NCBI GenBank assembly: GCA_936440205.1
Contig: OW387145.1
Span: 29,143,075 to 29,207,074, forward strand
Length of the DNA: 64,000 nucleotides
DNA from: Lepidonotus clava
Taxonomy: Eukaryota; Annelida; Polychaeta; Phyllodocida; Polynoidae
Direction: 5' to 3'
Position 1 is the first letter of the stretch; every line of letters starts with the position of its first letter. Shown here in pieces: positions 13,358 through 23,992 of the stretch. Both the position numbers and the translations under genes were made by a program. The notes under the pieces were generated by a model. It saw only the letters and a program-made list of their open reading frames with translations. It was not told the origin of the DNA and did no database searches.

Positions 13358-15316
13358 CTAACGCAGAACTTCTGATAACAGTTCAGTTGGGCTTTCCTTG
13401 TTCTTCTTGTCGTCGGGGCGAACGCCGCTTCCTGCAGATGACGTTGCCTGGCTGCAACGTTGTCGAGGGCAGATCCTGTGGGAAGAGCAGCACATGGAAC
13501 GGTCCATTAGTAACTGGAGGCACTTTGACGGTATGTCATCATTCAAAACTCTAGACAGGGCATCAGCTAAAACATTATCAGCAGACTTAATATAGGATGC
13601 GTGGATGTCGGTATTGTGGATGAAACACAGCCAGAAAATCTCTCGCAACCATGACATGCAGAGCTTGTTCGAGCTCCTCCCGGTATTCAGCATAGCTAAA
13701 ACCTGCATGTTATCTGTTATGATGTGGAGACGAGAATTCCTGAAGAAGGGGCCCCAACGTTTGATACCCACAACCACCGGCCATAACTCGTAGACGTTAA
13801 TGTTTTTCGGTGGGTTGTCAAAGATGGGGGGGTTCAAGTGGTGCCCACATCCTGGGTCCAGGGGAGTTTGGGAGCCTTCCCACGAACCGTATATCCAGTC
13901 AAGTCCCAGCCATGCACCAAACCCTCTGAAAGAGGAGTCTGAGTAGAGTGGGACAGGGTGGAGGTCCCTGATGATGCAAGCACGTCCGTTGAAGGACTGG
14001 CAGAAAGATAGCCACCAGTTGAAGTCCGCTTTGATGGCATCGTCCAGAGGAATTGACGAAGAGGACCTGGAGTAAGAGGCAGCGAGGTCGAAGACGCGTC
14101 GACTGAAGGTCCTGCCTCCCCTCACCACGTAAGAACAGTGGGAGATTAGGCCGCCAACACGTTCCAGATCCTTTTTGGTAGCGTATCCTCTGTCCAGCAG
14201 CCTAGTCAGAGACGATTTCAACTTGTCAACTTTCTCCATGGGGAGTGACAATTCCATGTCATCACTATCTATGGTAATACCAAGGAAAGTTGTACGGGTC
14301 GAGGGGTCGGTCACCTTCTTCCAGGACACAGATGCACCAAGGAGTTCAATGGCAGAGGTGACAAGATTTCTGTGCTGCATGCAAGTTAAATAATCCGTAG
14401 AAATGATCAGAAAGTCATCTAGGTAGTTGATTACTCGGGTAGCTCCCCAGTGTTTGGCAATAGCAACAATAAAATTTGAAATAGAATTGTAAATGTTTGG
14501 TGCACATCTGAGCCCGAAACAGAGGCGTCTGTCCAGGAGCCAAACGGGGCCGTCTCCGAAATCCCAGGACAAGCCCTGAAACTGGACGTCTTCAGCCGCC
14601 ACATTGACAGACCTGTAGGCAGAGGATACATCAACTACTGCCATATAGTCACCCGGTTCGAGAACATGGACGGCGTCATCTACAGAGTTATAAGAAAATG
14701 AGCAAAATGTTGACTCCATGAAATTGTTAATGGAGCTGCCGTCCGGCCTGGAACAATCTGTTATAGGCCGGAGCTTGCCATTTGATTTGGTGACGGCTCC
14801 GAGGGAGTGGACACAACGGGGTTGAGTTATGGAAAAGGTGACCTTATTGGTGGCCAGTTCGTCACGAAGAAGTGATGACATCTCAATGTAGAACTGGGTC
14901 CCGGTTATAGAATCGTAGTTGGAGCATAAGTAACTGCAGGGGGTGTCACTGTCAACTATGTTAAAACCCCGGACAAGGCCTCGCCACAGATAAATCCGAT
15001 CGGAGTCGAGAAGATCCGGTAGCGGAGGGTCGGCGAACAAGAATTGAGCCGCACGGCAGGGTTTCAGATCTGAGGGGAAACCACCAATAAAGTGGACACA
15101 ATTACAAAAACCTGCGATGCAAGCATGGTAAACCGTGATACTAGGTATATCATCGATATGGGGGGTGATAAAAGAAACTACATAGTCACTGTCAGGCTCA
15201 CCCGTAATGGAAAAGTTGTCAACAGGCGCATCAGGAACGTCAACGACATTGTTGTCCAAAATGGCGGCGGTGTCATGTGACCGCAGCATTTCGGGATGCG
15301 CGTCGCTAGGAGACAT
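13358..15316 (-). CDS. Reverse transcriptase/RNase H polyprotein of the YR retrotransposon
   Basis: This 652-codon frame carries an RT domain with the catalytic box INYLDDFLIIS and upstream RT motifs such as AVVDVSSAYRSV and GLRCAPNIY. An RNase H-like domain starts near PLYSDSSFRGFGAW and includes HIITDNMQVLAML and ADALSRVL. The arrangement and sequence style match the DIRS/Ngaro group, not Gypsy. No protease or DDE integrase is present, as expected. Confidence 0.88.
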   Translation of the reverse strand: MSPSDAHPEMLRSHDTAAILDNNVVDVPDAPVDNFSITGEPDSDYVVSFITPHIDDIPSITVYHACIAGFCNCVHFIGGFPSDLKPCRAAQFLFADPPLPDLLDSDRIYLWRGLVRGFNIVDSDTPCSYLCSNYDSITGTQFYIEMSSLLRDELATNKVTFSITQPRCVHSLGAVTKSNGKLRPITDCSRPDGSSINNFMESTFCSFSYNSVDDAVHVLEPGDYMAVVDVSSAYRSVNVAAEDVQFQGLSWDFGDGPVWLLDRRLCFGLRCAPNIYNSISNFIVAIAKHWGATRVINYLDDFLIISTDYLTCMQHRNLVTSAIELLGASVSWKKVTDPSTRTTFLGITIDSDDMELSLPMEKVDKLKSSLTRLLDRGYATKKDLERVGGLISHCSYVVRGGRTFSRRVFDLAASYSRSSSSIPLDDAIKADFNWWLSFCQSFNGRACIIRDLHPVPLYSDSSFRGFGAWLGLDWIYGSWEGSQTPLDPGCGHHLNPPIFDNPPKNINVYELWPVVVGIKRWGPFFRNSRLHIITDNMQVLAMLNTGRSSNKLCMSWLREIFWLCFIHNTDIHASYIKSADNVLADALSRVLNDDIPSKCLQLLMDRSMCCSSHRICPRQRCSQATSSAGSGVRPDDKKNKESPTELLSEVLR

Positions 15317-15385
15317 AGAAGAGTCCTTGACAACCGGGTCAACACGGTTGCCTGGACACCTAGCGACAATGTCGTTGTCAGCGCT

Positions 15386-16504
15386 TCATTTGGCATGGGG
15401 ATGGCGCTTGACGTTTGGGCAATCGGCATTAATGTGACCCGCCGACATGCAGGCGGAGCAGACGTGCTTGTAGTAGCAGTCTTTCCCTTTAGAACATCCG
15501 TTAGGGTCGAAATTAAACTTGATGCAAACGTTAGATCCCTTATTGTTAGAAGAGCGGTTGCTCGTTGATTTTTTGTTTGCGGACATCTTAGCGGTGTTGG
15601 CCAAGTTGGTACCGTCGTAGGACAAGTGCTTCATGATACTAGCAGGGTCTACAGACTTGAAGGCCTTGATGCCTTGGCTTCTAGCGGTTAATTTAACCGA
15701 CTCATCGTATCTCACCAGGGCATCAGCGGTGAAAATTTTGGTTTCCGCCTTCTCGGCTAGAAGCACAATATGTTCAAGGAAACCCTTAATGTTCTTCTTT
15801 TTCTTGTAAAGGGCCAAGGCCATACGTGAATTTGCTAAGAACAACCTCTCGTAAGAGTTGACTTTGTCGCCCTCGTTGAGGTATTTCAAGGTACAATACT
15901 TGCCACTGCGTTTTGATCGGCGACTTCTGCTCCTGCTTGACGAGCGGCTGCGACGGCGGGTCCTCCTGGAACGGTGGCGGCGATGATGACTGTCTTCGTC
16001 GGACTCATCGGCGCTGGTGCTTGAATCCCGGGATGATGATGTGTTACTCTTAGGAGATGGTGATCTAGATGGGGCATTCACTGCTTGTGGTGCAGGAGCA
16101 GGGATTACCGCTGGGGTTACACTCGAAGACGACGGCTGTGGAGGGGGGATCACCGAGGCTGCCGGAGGCTGAGCTGGCGATGATGCACTAATCATTGAAA
16201 GAGTTGATCTAAGTGCAGTCTCCATTTTAGACATTCTGTTATCCATCCTGCGTTCCATATCAGCAAATGACAGTGAAATGTCGGAGGTAGCGACAGGGGG
16301 ATTCCCGATGGGCGGGGCCGGCTGCGGCGCCGGGGGCGGCGCCACAATGTCTGACGCAACCGGTAGCAGTGGTGACGGGGTGTCTGATGTTTTTGTTGCT
16401 GACCGAGTGACTGCCGGGGAAGCGGTGGCAATACGAAACTTCGGTGGCTTCTGATGAGCCGAGACGTTGGACTTGGAAGACTTCTTTTTCTTAGTTCCTC
16501 CCAT
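15386..16504 (-). CDS. Gag-like ORF1 of the YR retrotransposon
   Basis: This is a 372-codon frame. The N-terminal half is low complexity, rich in Pro/Ala/Ser, followed by an Arg/Ser-rich basic tract (about residues 165-205) resembling SR-type RNA-binding regions. An alpha-helical conserved block (SYERLFLANSRMALALY) and a Cys-rich C-terminus with CSACMSAGHINADC (CX2CX4HX4C knuckle) follow. The likely role is binding element RNA. The start ATG lies just inside A1. Confidence 0.75.
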   Translation of the reverse strand: MGGTKKKKSSKSNVSAHQKPPKFRIATASPAVTRSATKTSDTPSPLLPVASDIVAPPPAPQPAPPIGNPPVATSDISLSFADMERRMDNRMSKMETALRSTLSMISASSPAQPPAASVIPPPQPSSSSVTPAVIPAPAPQAVNAPSRSPSPKSNTSSSRDSSTSADESDEDSHHRRHRSRRTRRRSRSSSRSRSRRSKRSGKYCTLKYLNEGDKVNSYERLFLANSRMALALYKKKKNIKGFLEHIVLLAEKAETKIFTADALVRYDESVKLTARSQGIKAFKSVDPASIMKHLSYDGTNLANTAKMSANKKSTSNRSSNNKGSNVCIKFNFDPNGCSKGKDCYYKHVCSACMSAGHINADCPNVKRHPHAK

Positions 16505-16525
16505 AGTAGCGATTGAAAGTCACGG

Positions 16526-16680
16526 AAAGTAAAACTTTGATCCGGTCAGAAACAGGTTAACTGATTGAATGAGATCTAGCCGTTGGGCGGTGACGTCACT
16601 GGGATATGACGTCATAGTCCGGAGCGCCCCCTGGTGGCAGCGGCGAGTTTATATCGGGTAATCGAGGATGTTCCCGCGCA
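16526..16680 (-). repeat. Split direct repeat A1 (5' end of the YR retrotransposon)
   Basis: This 155-bp terminal repeat is identical to A2. It carries two TGACGTCA (CRE/ATF-like) palindromes 17 bp apart. As the 5' end of the element it is the likely promoter region. Confidence 0.88.
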
Positions 16681-17868
16681 ATTAGACTCAAACTAGCATA
16701 CAGGGATAGTACTATAATAAGATAAATAAGCTTTTGTTAGTAGTGTGAATCCACTCTCACAGATTATCTCACAGGGCTGTGATGTCATCTAGGCTCTCTT
16801 TCACAGGTGTCTGTGTGTGCAGTCACCCATTGCACTAGCCTTATCAGCCTGCCCTACATGTGTAAAAGAGCCTATGTGACGTCACACACACTCACTGTGA
16901 CTCAGTAGAAGCCACTATACAAGTTAATTTTTAAATATCAATTAGATCTACTCCTGTATTAATGATGTGTTAGCAGTGATTTTGCAGATGTAGTCTATTT
17001 AAAGAAATACATATTCAACACAATATGAAGATTAAAACTGCTTTTGCGGTTCTCCTTTAAGTGTCAGGAGATAAAAAAGTAAACGACATGACATAGTCTA
17101 GTCTAGAATTTAACATGGAAAGTTTCTAGATCTACATCAACATGAAAATTCATAGTGTCATGCGACAGACATGCCAATTTATCTAGGCCTATACATCTAT
17201 TTTCTCTTCATGAAACTTTCCTGAATTTGCATCATCTCTACTTCAAAGAAATAAATCCTAGGCATCTTTAGTCTATGATGGCATCTGTCCCTGGCCATTG
17301 CATGTGACTTGCATGACTGATAATGCCCCGCCCACTCACTCAGTCTCAGTGACTCTGATCAGTGACCCGGCACAGCTTCAGCTTGCTGCATACCATTTCA
17401 GATTTACGACTGCTAATCACCACAGACCTTTGAAAGTGTATATCTATGGAGTCCTGATCGGTTTGTTTAAATGTCTACCCTTTATGATATTGGCATCTCA
17501 GACTCTAGCCCCCGTCTCTGTTGGTACTCTTCCACTTGAGGTTGATGTTGTTCAAAGTACCTGTCTTGGAACAAGTGAAACGGGTAGCGCCGCCTATGAA
17601 CAGCCGCGAATGTTTCACCATTTTCACATACTACTCACAACATCCGGTATTTTCGCAGTTTCGAATCGGGCGACGATCGTCAAAGAAATAGGGAGTTTTT
17701 GGGTCGTCAGGCCAGAATAACACCTGAAACGGAGTGTCTAACCACTTTCCTGTTTCTAGGGGTAACCACGAAAATGTTGTGATGCATCCTAAATACTTGC
17801 TAAGCAACCTACATCGCGATACTTTGTCACTGCTGCCGCTGTCTGCGTTTCGGAGGGGGAAGAAGGCC
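16681..17868. other. Intergenic region between the YR element and LRAT exon 1
   Basis: A fold-back region at about 16760-16915 has inverted words (GATGTCATCTAGGCTC versus GAGCCTATGTGACGTC). The remainder up to 17868 is richer in GC, with CpG, and probably holds the LRAT 5' UTR and promoter. An open frame at 17298-17720 has no recognisable domain and is not called. Confidence 0.4.
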
Positions 17869-20459
17869 ATGTCCATGGTAAGTGCTTATTGTCGAGCTCC
17901 CTCTTATGAGGATTCTTTAACATACCGACACTAAAATGTCGAAATAATGTTGGTAAAGTAACTGTAATTGTCTAGACTAAAGTTAGATCTAGTTTTTTGA
18001 CGTGACTTCACTTACCTCGTGCTGCCAAGGAGCACTGCACTGGCACTGGCCAAAAAATTGTGACCCAGATCGATCGAGTGCACCCAACTGACTGACACCT
18101 GGTGAGAAAAGATGATTAGACTAGTTTGAGGCCCACACAAAAGAAAAAAGGGGGATTAAAGAGGACCTTTTTGGATAGGCCTATCCAAAAAGGTCCTCTT
18201 TAATCCCCCTATTTTTCTTAAGTGGTTTTCTTAAACTTAAAGGCACACAACTTAATTTCTTAAATTGAATAAAAAAAAATCCAATCATAAAGCAAAAAAA
18301 AAAAAAAAATATTGTTATGTTCTGACAGTTAACATAGGTCGGAAAAATTAGGGTAGGTAGGTTGATTTTTTGTGTTTTTTTCTTCACTTACCGAATGGAC
18401 ACCGGCAATGTTGGAAATTTAAAAATAAATGCTCTAAACTTCCTCTTAAACAATTTCTAGTATCCAAAATATATGCCCTGGCATCTAGATGATGTCCTGT
18501 TTTGTTTGAGGCTTTTTTGGTCACACACAAACATTTTAAAATCATAAAAGAAAGCTAAGGTAGGGCCAAAAAATTAGGGGAGGTCGGGTTACCTGAACAC
18601 AACAATTTTTTGTTTTAGGCCTAAACTAAGTGATTTCTGTACGCCTACTCTAAAATAATCACAAGCACTTTTAAAAAGTGCGACGCATGTTTTGAGCCGG
18701 CCATTATTGCAAAAGTAGAAGTTGATCGAGCAACATTCATTATCTTAATTCCTTGAAAAACCTAGAGCCACTGAAAACATAGAGAATAGTGATCGATTGT
18801 ATTTGTGGGACCATTATTTTCTTCTTTTTTTTTCCTTTTTTCCTTTTGTTGAACCAATTCAACATTTCAAATTCATAAATCCATAAATAGTTTTCTAGTG
18901 AATATTTCCATCTTTCTGGAAATATTCTTCCAACATTTCCTGGTTTTTCATATCTCCTGAGGGGCGTCTCGGTTACATACTATCATAATTGATAGTCTTG
19001 AACTTCCTGAGTCAATTTAATAATACAGAACTTATCATTAGTCCAAGGCAAGTCTAAGCAATGGTCAGTTTCCTCGAGCTGCCAAAGTTCATGGAGTGGA
19101 CACTAACAAATCTGGGCAAAGTACCAAGTGTTATCATGTGTCTGATAACATAGAGCCTGTAGTCTTATTTAACAGAGACTTTATCAGTATATGATATGCT
19201 ATCGCACGTGTCCCTTGTCAACTGCTGACCAGTTGAAACACATTAATGAAGGTAATTTCCCAGCAATTTCGTTCTTTCTAAACAGTGATGAGCTCGCTTA
19301 GGTGGTAGAACATTTCTCTCATTATACTGAATCAACTTGTATGTAGATGGTATTAAAAGCAGAAACAAATTGTCGCTCAAAAGTAGGTTTGATAACCTTA
19401 TTATTTAGGCCTAATTCTTATCTAAAACGGAAGATGTACGACAACTTAAAGGAACTGGTAAACACACAGTTAAAGCATTAATTGCTTTAACCTACCGGTA
19501 ACTGAATACGTTTGTTGTTTCAGGATCGAGCCCACAGATACACCTATAATGACTTGGGAGAAGTGCTGGACCATCCAAGGCGTCGAATTGAGGACATCAC
19601 CCTTCTCCACACAGCAGACCTTATTGCCTTCCCCAGAAAGGTGCTCAGTGATACAGAGTGGATGGGCTACTGGCACCTCGCCATCGTGGAAAGCGTGGAT
19701 ACCAGAAACAAGACCATCATAGTCATCCACTACCAGCCGGTGTTCGACGACTCATACAAGTCGACCTCTCGCAAACCTAACAAGTTTGATAAAGGAGTGG
19801 TCACACGTACCGAATTAGACTTTCTCAGTGAAAAAATATGGACTGTCGAAATAGACCCAAACTACTGTCTCCCGGCTGATATTGTCATTGAACTCGCCAG
19901 GTCCAGGATAGGAGAGAAAGACTATGATATCTTGATTAATAACTGCGAAAGTTTTGCATTCTGGTGCAAAACGGGTAGCAATTATTCATCCCAGGCACGC
20001 ACAGCAAAGAAGATCGCACTTCAACAGAGTTCACGAGCTATAGCCAAAGTCGCTGTAAAAAGAGTGGCTGAGAGAACCGTTGCCTCGGGTTTGCTGAGGA
20101 GCGGTGCACTCAGTAATGCGGCTGCGCTCGGTACGCGAGCAGTTCGCGTCCCCAGAGTTGGTGGGTTGTTTGTGGCTGCGGATGTAGCCGTGAGCGCTGG
20201 TTTCGCTGCCCGAGATATCCTCAAAGCTCAGAGGAAACTGAAAGAAGGCCAGATTAACAGAGAGGAGTACGAACGAGCAGTTAATACCAGGATGGCAGTG
20301 ACCGCTGGTGATATGAGCTGCTCAGTCATGGGGACGTTGTTGGGGTCTGCCCTGGCCGGGCCTGTGGGGGCTGTCATTGGGGGCACTATTGGGAGTGGTA
20401 TCGGCCACGTGCTGGGATCTGCCACCGCTACAGCAGTTTTTAATGACGACCAGCAATGA
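17869..20459 (+). CDS. LRAT-domain (NlpC/P60-like) protein with C-terminal glycine zipper, 314 aa
   Basis: Exon 2 (19524-20459) follows a clear acceptor TTTCAG and encodes an LRAT/HRASLS-type papain-like fold used by thiol acyltransferases and phospholipases. The proposed triad is His54 (GYWHLAIVE), His72 (TIIVIHYQ) and Cys144 (NNCESFAFWC). Exon 1 is inferred: 17869-17877 encodes Met-Ser-Met before a consensus donor GTAAGT at 17878, and it joins exon 2 in phase 0. An in-frame ATG at 17782 would add 29 residues. After the catalytic domain there is an Ala/Arg-rich region and, near the C-terminus, a Gly-zipper hydrophobic segment (GTLLGSALAGPVGAVIGG) that could insert in a membrane. The substrate cannot be told from sequence. 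The exon 2 call is firm; exon 1 is moderately supported. Confidence 0.75.
18016..18110 (-). other. Candidate noncoding first exon of the beta-galactosidase gene
   Basis: A strong minus-strand donor (GCACGAG then GTAAGTGAAG) ends at 18016. The beta-galactosidase gene needs an upstream noncoding exon, because its coding start exon begins with an acceptor. If this is that exon, the two genes overlap head to head and the YR element lies in an intron. The right limit is arbitrary. This is inference only. Confidence 0.2.
18149..18210. repeat. Perfect spacerless 62-bp palindrome
   Basis: Two 31-bp arms meet at 18179/18180 with no spacer and no mismatch. The centre is GGATAGGCCTATCC and the outer ends are A-GGGGG and CCCCC-T. 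With one mismatch it extends to 18144-18215. It lies in the LRAT intron (17878-19523). Confidence 0.95.
18330..18604. mobile_element. Dispersed repeat family A, copy 3
   Basis: It begins GGGTAGGTAGGTTGATTTTT and ends GGTCGGGTTACCTGAACACA, the inverted form of the start seen at 42239. The internal blocks GGCAATGTTGGAAATTT and GCCCTGGCATCTAGATG are shared with the other copies. It sits in the LRAT intron. Confidence 0.55.
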
Positions 20460-22600
20460 TGAGCTTGCTTAAAACAAAATATTTAAGATATTGGGTTTGG
20501 CATGTTGTGTTTTGCAATCTGGTTTATGTACCTAAAATTGAAATGTCAAAGAGTCAAGTGTCTTATTGTAAACGTGTGTTGCACGCTTATTTTTCTAGAA
20601 AATGAATTTCAATCAAATCACAATTTGATCAATTACCAATTCCCCTTTTCCCCTGCTGTTGTGTTTGTGTACCAATGGGGTCATATTCAAAAAAGAGAAA
20701 CTTATCGATAAAGTTAAAACGTTTTATACATTTTGTAATATAATATTATACAAATACAGGGTATTCCCTGAAATAAATTTGATACCGGTGATTAAAGACA
20801 ATCATATTAGTTATGTAAATAGACATAAAATGACCCATTTGGTATTGCGCTGATTAATGATCAAATGAAGTGGCGATGCATGTTCATTGTATTTCGTGAA
20901 AAGCCGTATGTGTTCTATTGACAAATTTATGATTTTAATTGCGAATGTATGCATTGTGTGGTCTAAGTGATACTTTTTAAATCACGAGTTCCATTATGGG
21001 ATAGATCATAAAAATCTTTGTCGAATGCTATCTCCTGTGTTCAAATGCATATTTCAAATGCAAATATCAATCTAGAATCTTTTGCGATTCTGATTTAAGA
21101 AAGCTATATAAAGGTGCCAATAATATACACAACCAGATATACAAGCGGCCTTATACAAAGATGTTAATGTTATGAGCAGTATTTTTAGAAATGTTTGAAA
21201 ATGAATTTCACTAGCCGTTTTATGTTATTGAGATTATTTGAATAACAAGAACATGAGTGAACTACAATCTATAAAATGCAGAGTGTTTAGGATTTAAGAT
21301 TAATTGTGTGAAATAACCCAAATCGACCTACCCTACAATTTTGTCCCTACCCGGAAATAAGTGGCATGACGTCACTAAGGAAAGTTTATGTTTGCAATAT
21401 TTCAGAAGCGTTCTTGCGTGCTATGATCTCGATAGATGACCTTCGGAAAAATATAAAACTATTGGCAATCACTGAATAGCTGTCATATATAAATGTGTAG
21501 TTTGCATTGAATGCCAGTGTCAGAAATCAAGGATTTATCTTATTCAGGTAATGGATGTATAGAACTCTAGAAATTATGTTCCCGGTAGTTTTTCGATTTA
21601 CACAATACTAAAAGGTATTTGTATTAGAAAGAATACACACAACGGGTGCACTTCTCTAAAAATGTATTTATCCAACAGTAAAATTAATTTCGAATACTGC
21701 ATTGGTCACTGTCTAAGATATTTTAGTTTGCCTCTGCTTTTGTAATGAAATAAACCTGAGCCTATTGGTATGTTGCAGTGCAATAAATATCCTACGTAAT
21801 TATCATGTTTTAACTCTATTATTCAATACTAAATATCTATTCCTTATATGGAGTTGGTTCATAATCTCCAAAATTGAGTAATCTTTAATTCTAACGTTGA
21901 TCCCCGATCAGCTGAGAGCCCTACCTTGGACCTTAGTTCAATAGTTGGCCATAACAATCCCTTCTTAGCTCAGGCTTGGACGCTGAGCGTTGACGGACAA
22001 CCCTGGAACCTTGGTTTTGGGCCTAAACACTAGGAACGCCACTGTAGAAGGAAGTGTGTTGTAAGCGCAAAGTGTATAATTTATATCTTTCCTACATTGA
22101 AAATCCGAATTTCTAATCTGTCTTTCCTAAATAAATCCAAATTCTAATAGATCTTCCGTGTGTATAGCATAAAAAAAAAGTACAAAAATTTCACCCATTC
22201 AATAACAGTCACCCTGCTACAGCCTATCTTGAAAAAATAAGTAGTCCAAGAAGTTTGAAACTGTTAGTACTAAGTAGGCTACTTATTTTAAGAGGCAGTT
22301 GGATCAACTGAGAAATCTTCAAGAATGATGTGGGCGGCCGCATGTTTCCTTACGTACCTCACTACCTTTCAGGGTGCCACCTAGGGGGTGTATTAAGAAC
22401 TAACACAATAGTCTCTTCTTTTTTTTAAACAATTTAAATTGTGATGCTATTTATGGTATTTGGACACTCAAAAGAGTACAATTCACACATTTCATCTTTG
22501 AATGGAGTAATATAAACTAATGATCCAAGCAAATAGTGCTCACATTTTAAAGTTTATTCACCATAACTAACCTCACAAAACTTGAAAAGGTAAATAATGC
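20460..22600. other. 3' flank of the LRAT gene and AT-rich intergenic DNA
   Basis: This is probably 3' UTR at the left; AATAAA-like signals occur near 20773 and 21748. A partial match to repeat family A (AAATCGACCTACCCTA) is at about 21320-21350. No other gene or clear repeat is seen. Confidence 0.4.
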
Positions 22601-22619
22601 GAGTTGACCACTAAAATCA

Positions 22620-22790
22620 ACACGGCAACTTTATAGGGGCATTTCTTAAATTTGACATGCAACATGGGGGCCTAACGACATGACAGGAAGGGTAAAAAAC
22701 AGTGACATGGGACATAAGTAGGCAACATGAGACATGAGGGTAAATAAGTGACAGAGAGATGCCACATCAGGGGTGTGCAGAGCCCAATTT
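22620..22790. repeat. Cluster of GACATG-type words, left
   Basis: Irregular repeats of GACATG, CAACATG and GACATGAGACATGAGGG-like words occur here. The same vocabulary recurs at about 23945-23990 and 28890-29550, on both sides of the Gypsy insertion. Confidence 0.4.
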
Positions 22791-23149
22791 ATTTTTGCAA
22801 TACTAGCAGAACAATTTGCACAATCTAGTCACAAATCCAAATAATTTTGTACAGCATTTTCACTTTCCAATATAAATTTGGTCGAAAAATTCACCAACAT
22901 GCTAAGTTGAATTCATTAGAAAATTACTATTCTACAGTTATGTGCAAGCTTTCCTTTAATTGAGTACCCCCCTATTCATAATATTTTACTATATTTTATA
23001 TTTTATACAATGATAATTGTCCTTGTTAACAATATAAGGCTACATTTTCAATATAATTTAATTGAAAAAAATTCTTGATTAATTGTCTAAAATGCTATTA
23101 ATACAAAAACGTTTTTGCAATTTGGCATTTCTAAATCAGTGGCGTCACC

Positions 23150-23395
23150 CTGTGGTGTTGATTTTTGGTTGTACCACAACGTTGATTCAACTTTGATGAA
23201 TCGACGTTAACGTTGTATCAACATACGTTGATGAATCAACCTTAAGTGAACATCTAGGTTACCATATCAACGTTGTGATACAACCAAAATTCAACGTTGT
23301 CATATCAATGTTTAATCAACGTTGATTATTAGTTGACAACCTCACAACAAAAATTCAACAAAGAATCAACGTTGATTAAACATTGTGTTCCCACT
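23150..23395. repeat. Cluster of CAACGTTG palindromes
   Basis: The word CAACGTTG and one-base variants occur about a dozen times within 245 bp on irregular spacing, often extended to ATCAACGTTGATT. This is the look of a motif-rich fold-back or minisatellite-like element. No coding potential. Confidence 0.65.
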
Positions 23396-23399
23396 GGGG

Positions 23400-23750
23400 G
23401 AATTCCTCATCTTAGGATACATATATATTAAGGAAGGTAAAACCAAATTCACAGATTTGGCCAAATACATGCTTTTTTTGAAAGTAACATTTATCAATCT
23501 GCAATCATTCATAGACCTGAAATTCCCGAATTATTTCTAGAGGGAATTCCCATCATTATGACGTCACACGGTGAATGCTGAAAAGCACAGAAATTAGGCA
23601 ATTCCCTAATTTAATTTTCCTTCCTAAATTGATTACTTATACCTCAATATTTTCTCTCTATTTTGTTTGAAATGGTTTCAGGATACCCAAGACAATTTAT
23701 TTACACAAAAATTACAGATCTATAAATTTATATGCAAGGAACCCTTTAAA
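23400..23750. repeat. Repeat family B, diverged or partial copy
   Basis: It ends with a 22-bp word (23729-23750) that is the exact reverse complement of 30626-30647. Blocks such as GAATTCCCATCATTATGACG resemble GGATTCCCCTTCATTATGACG near 30984. It is a partial or diverged copy of the fold-back element at 30626-31185. Confidence 0.5.
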
Positions 23751-23992
23751 GGGACGTTCTTGTCCGTGAGATGCTAGGCTAACATACGCTGACGTTAGCC
23801 TAACGACGCAACGGCTGGCAACGTGTTTTCCACTTTTGGAACGTAATCCGGCAACGTTATTGGTCATATCACCAATTTGGCGGCACTCTGTGATAGTTAC
23901 AACATAGCAATTTAGGTCCCTCTCAAGGACGAGAAAGCCCCTTTAAGAAATGGCCCTGTCGCATGTCCATATCTATTTTAAGCCCCTGTCCC

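Larger units (their letters stand above)
12045..16680 (-). mobile_element. Tyrosine-recombinase retrotransposon, Ngaro/PAT type, with split direct repeats
   Basis: Read on the minus strand the order is A1 (16680-16526), ORF1, reverse transcriptase/RNase H, tyrosine recombinase, B1 (12490-12356), A2 (12356-12202), B2 (12179-12045). A1-ORFs-B1-A2-B2 is the hallmark of split-direct-repeat YR retrotransposons. No methyltransferase domain is seen, which favours Ngaro over DIRS/PAT. The A pair (155 bp) and the B pair (135 bp) are each identical, so the insertion is young. It looks nearly whole, with about one apparent break. It probably lies in the 5' UTR intron of the minus-strand beta-galactosidase gene. 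Confidence 0.88.

Noticed and set aside
17298-17720. 140-codon open frame
   Set aside because: No recognisable domain, Ser/Thr/His-rich random look, next to a probable promoter. No splice signal links it to LRAT exon 2.
19512-19523. LRAT protein beginning at 19512
   Set aside because: It would start at TTG within the splice acceptor tract TTGTTGTTTCAG. The exon begins at 19524.
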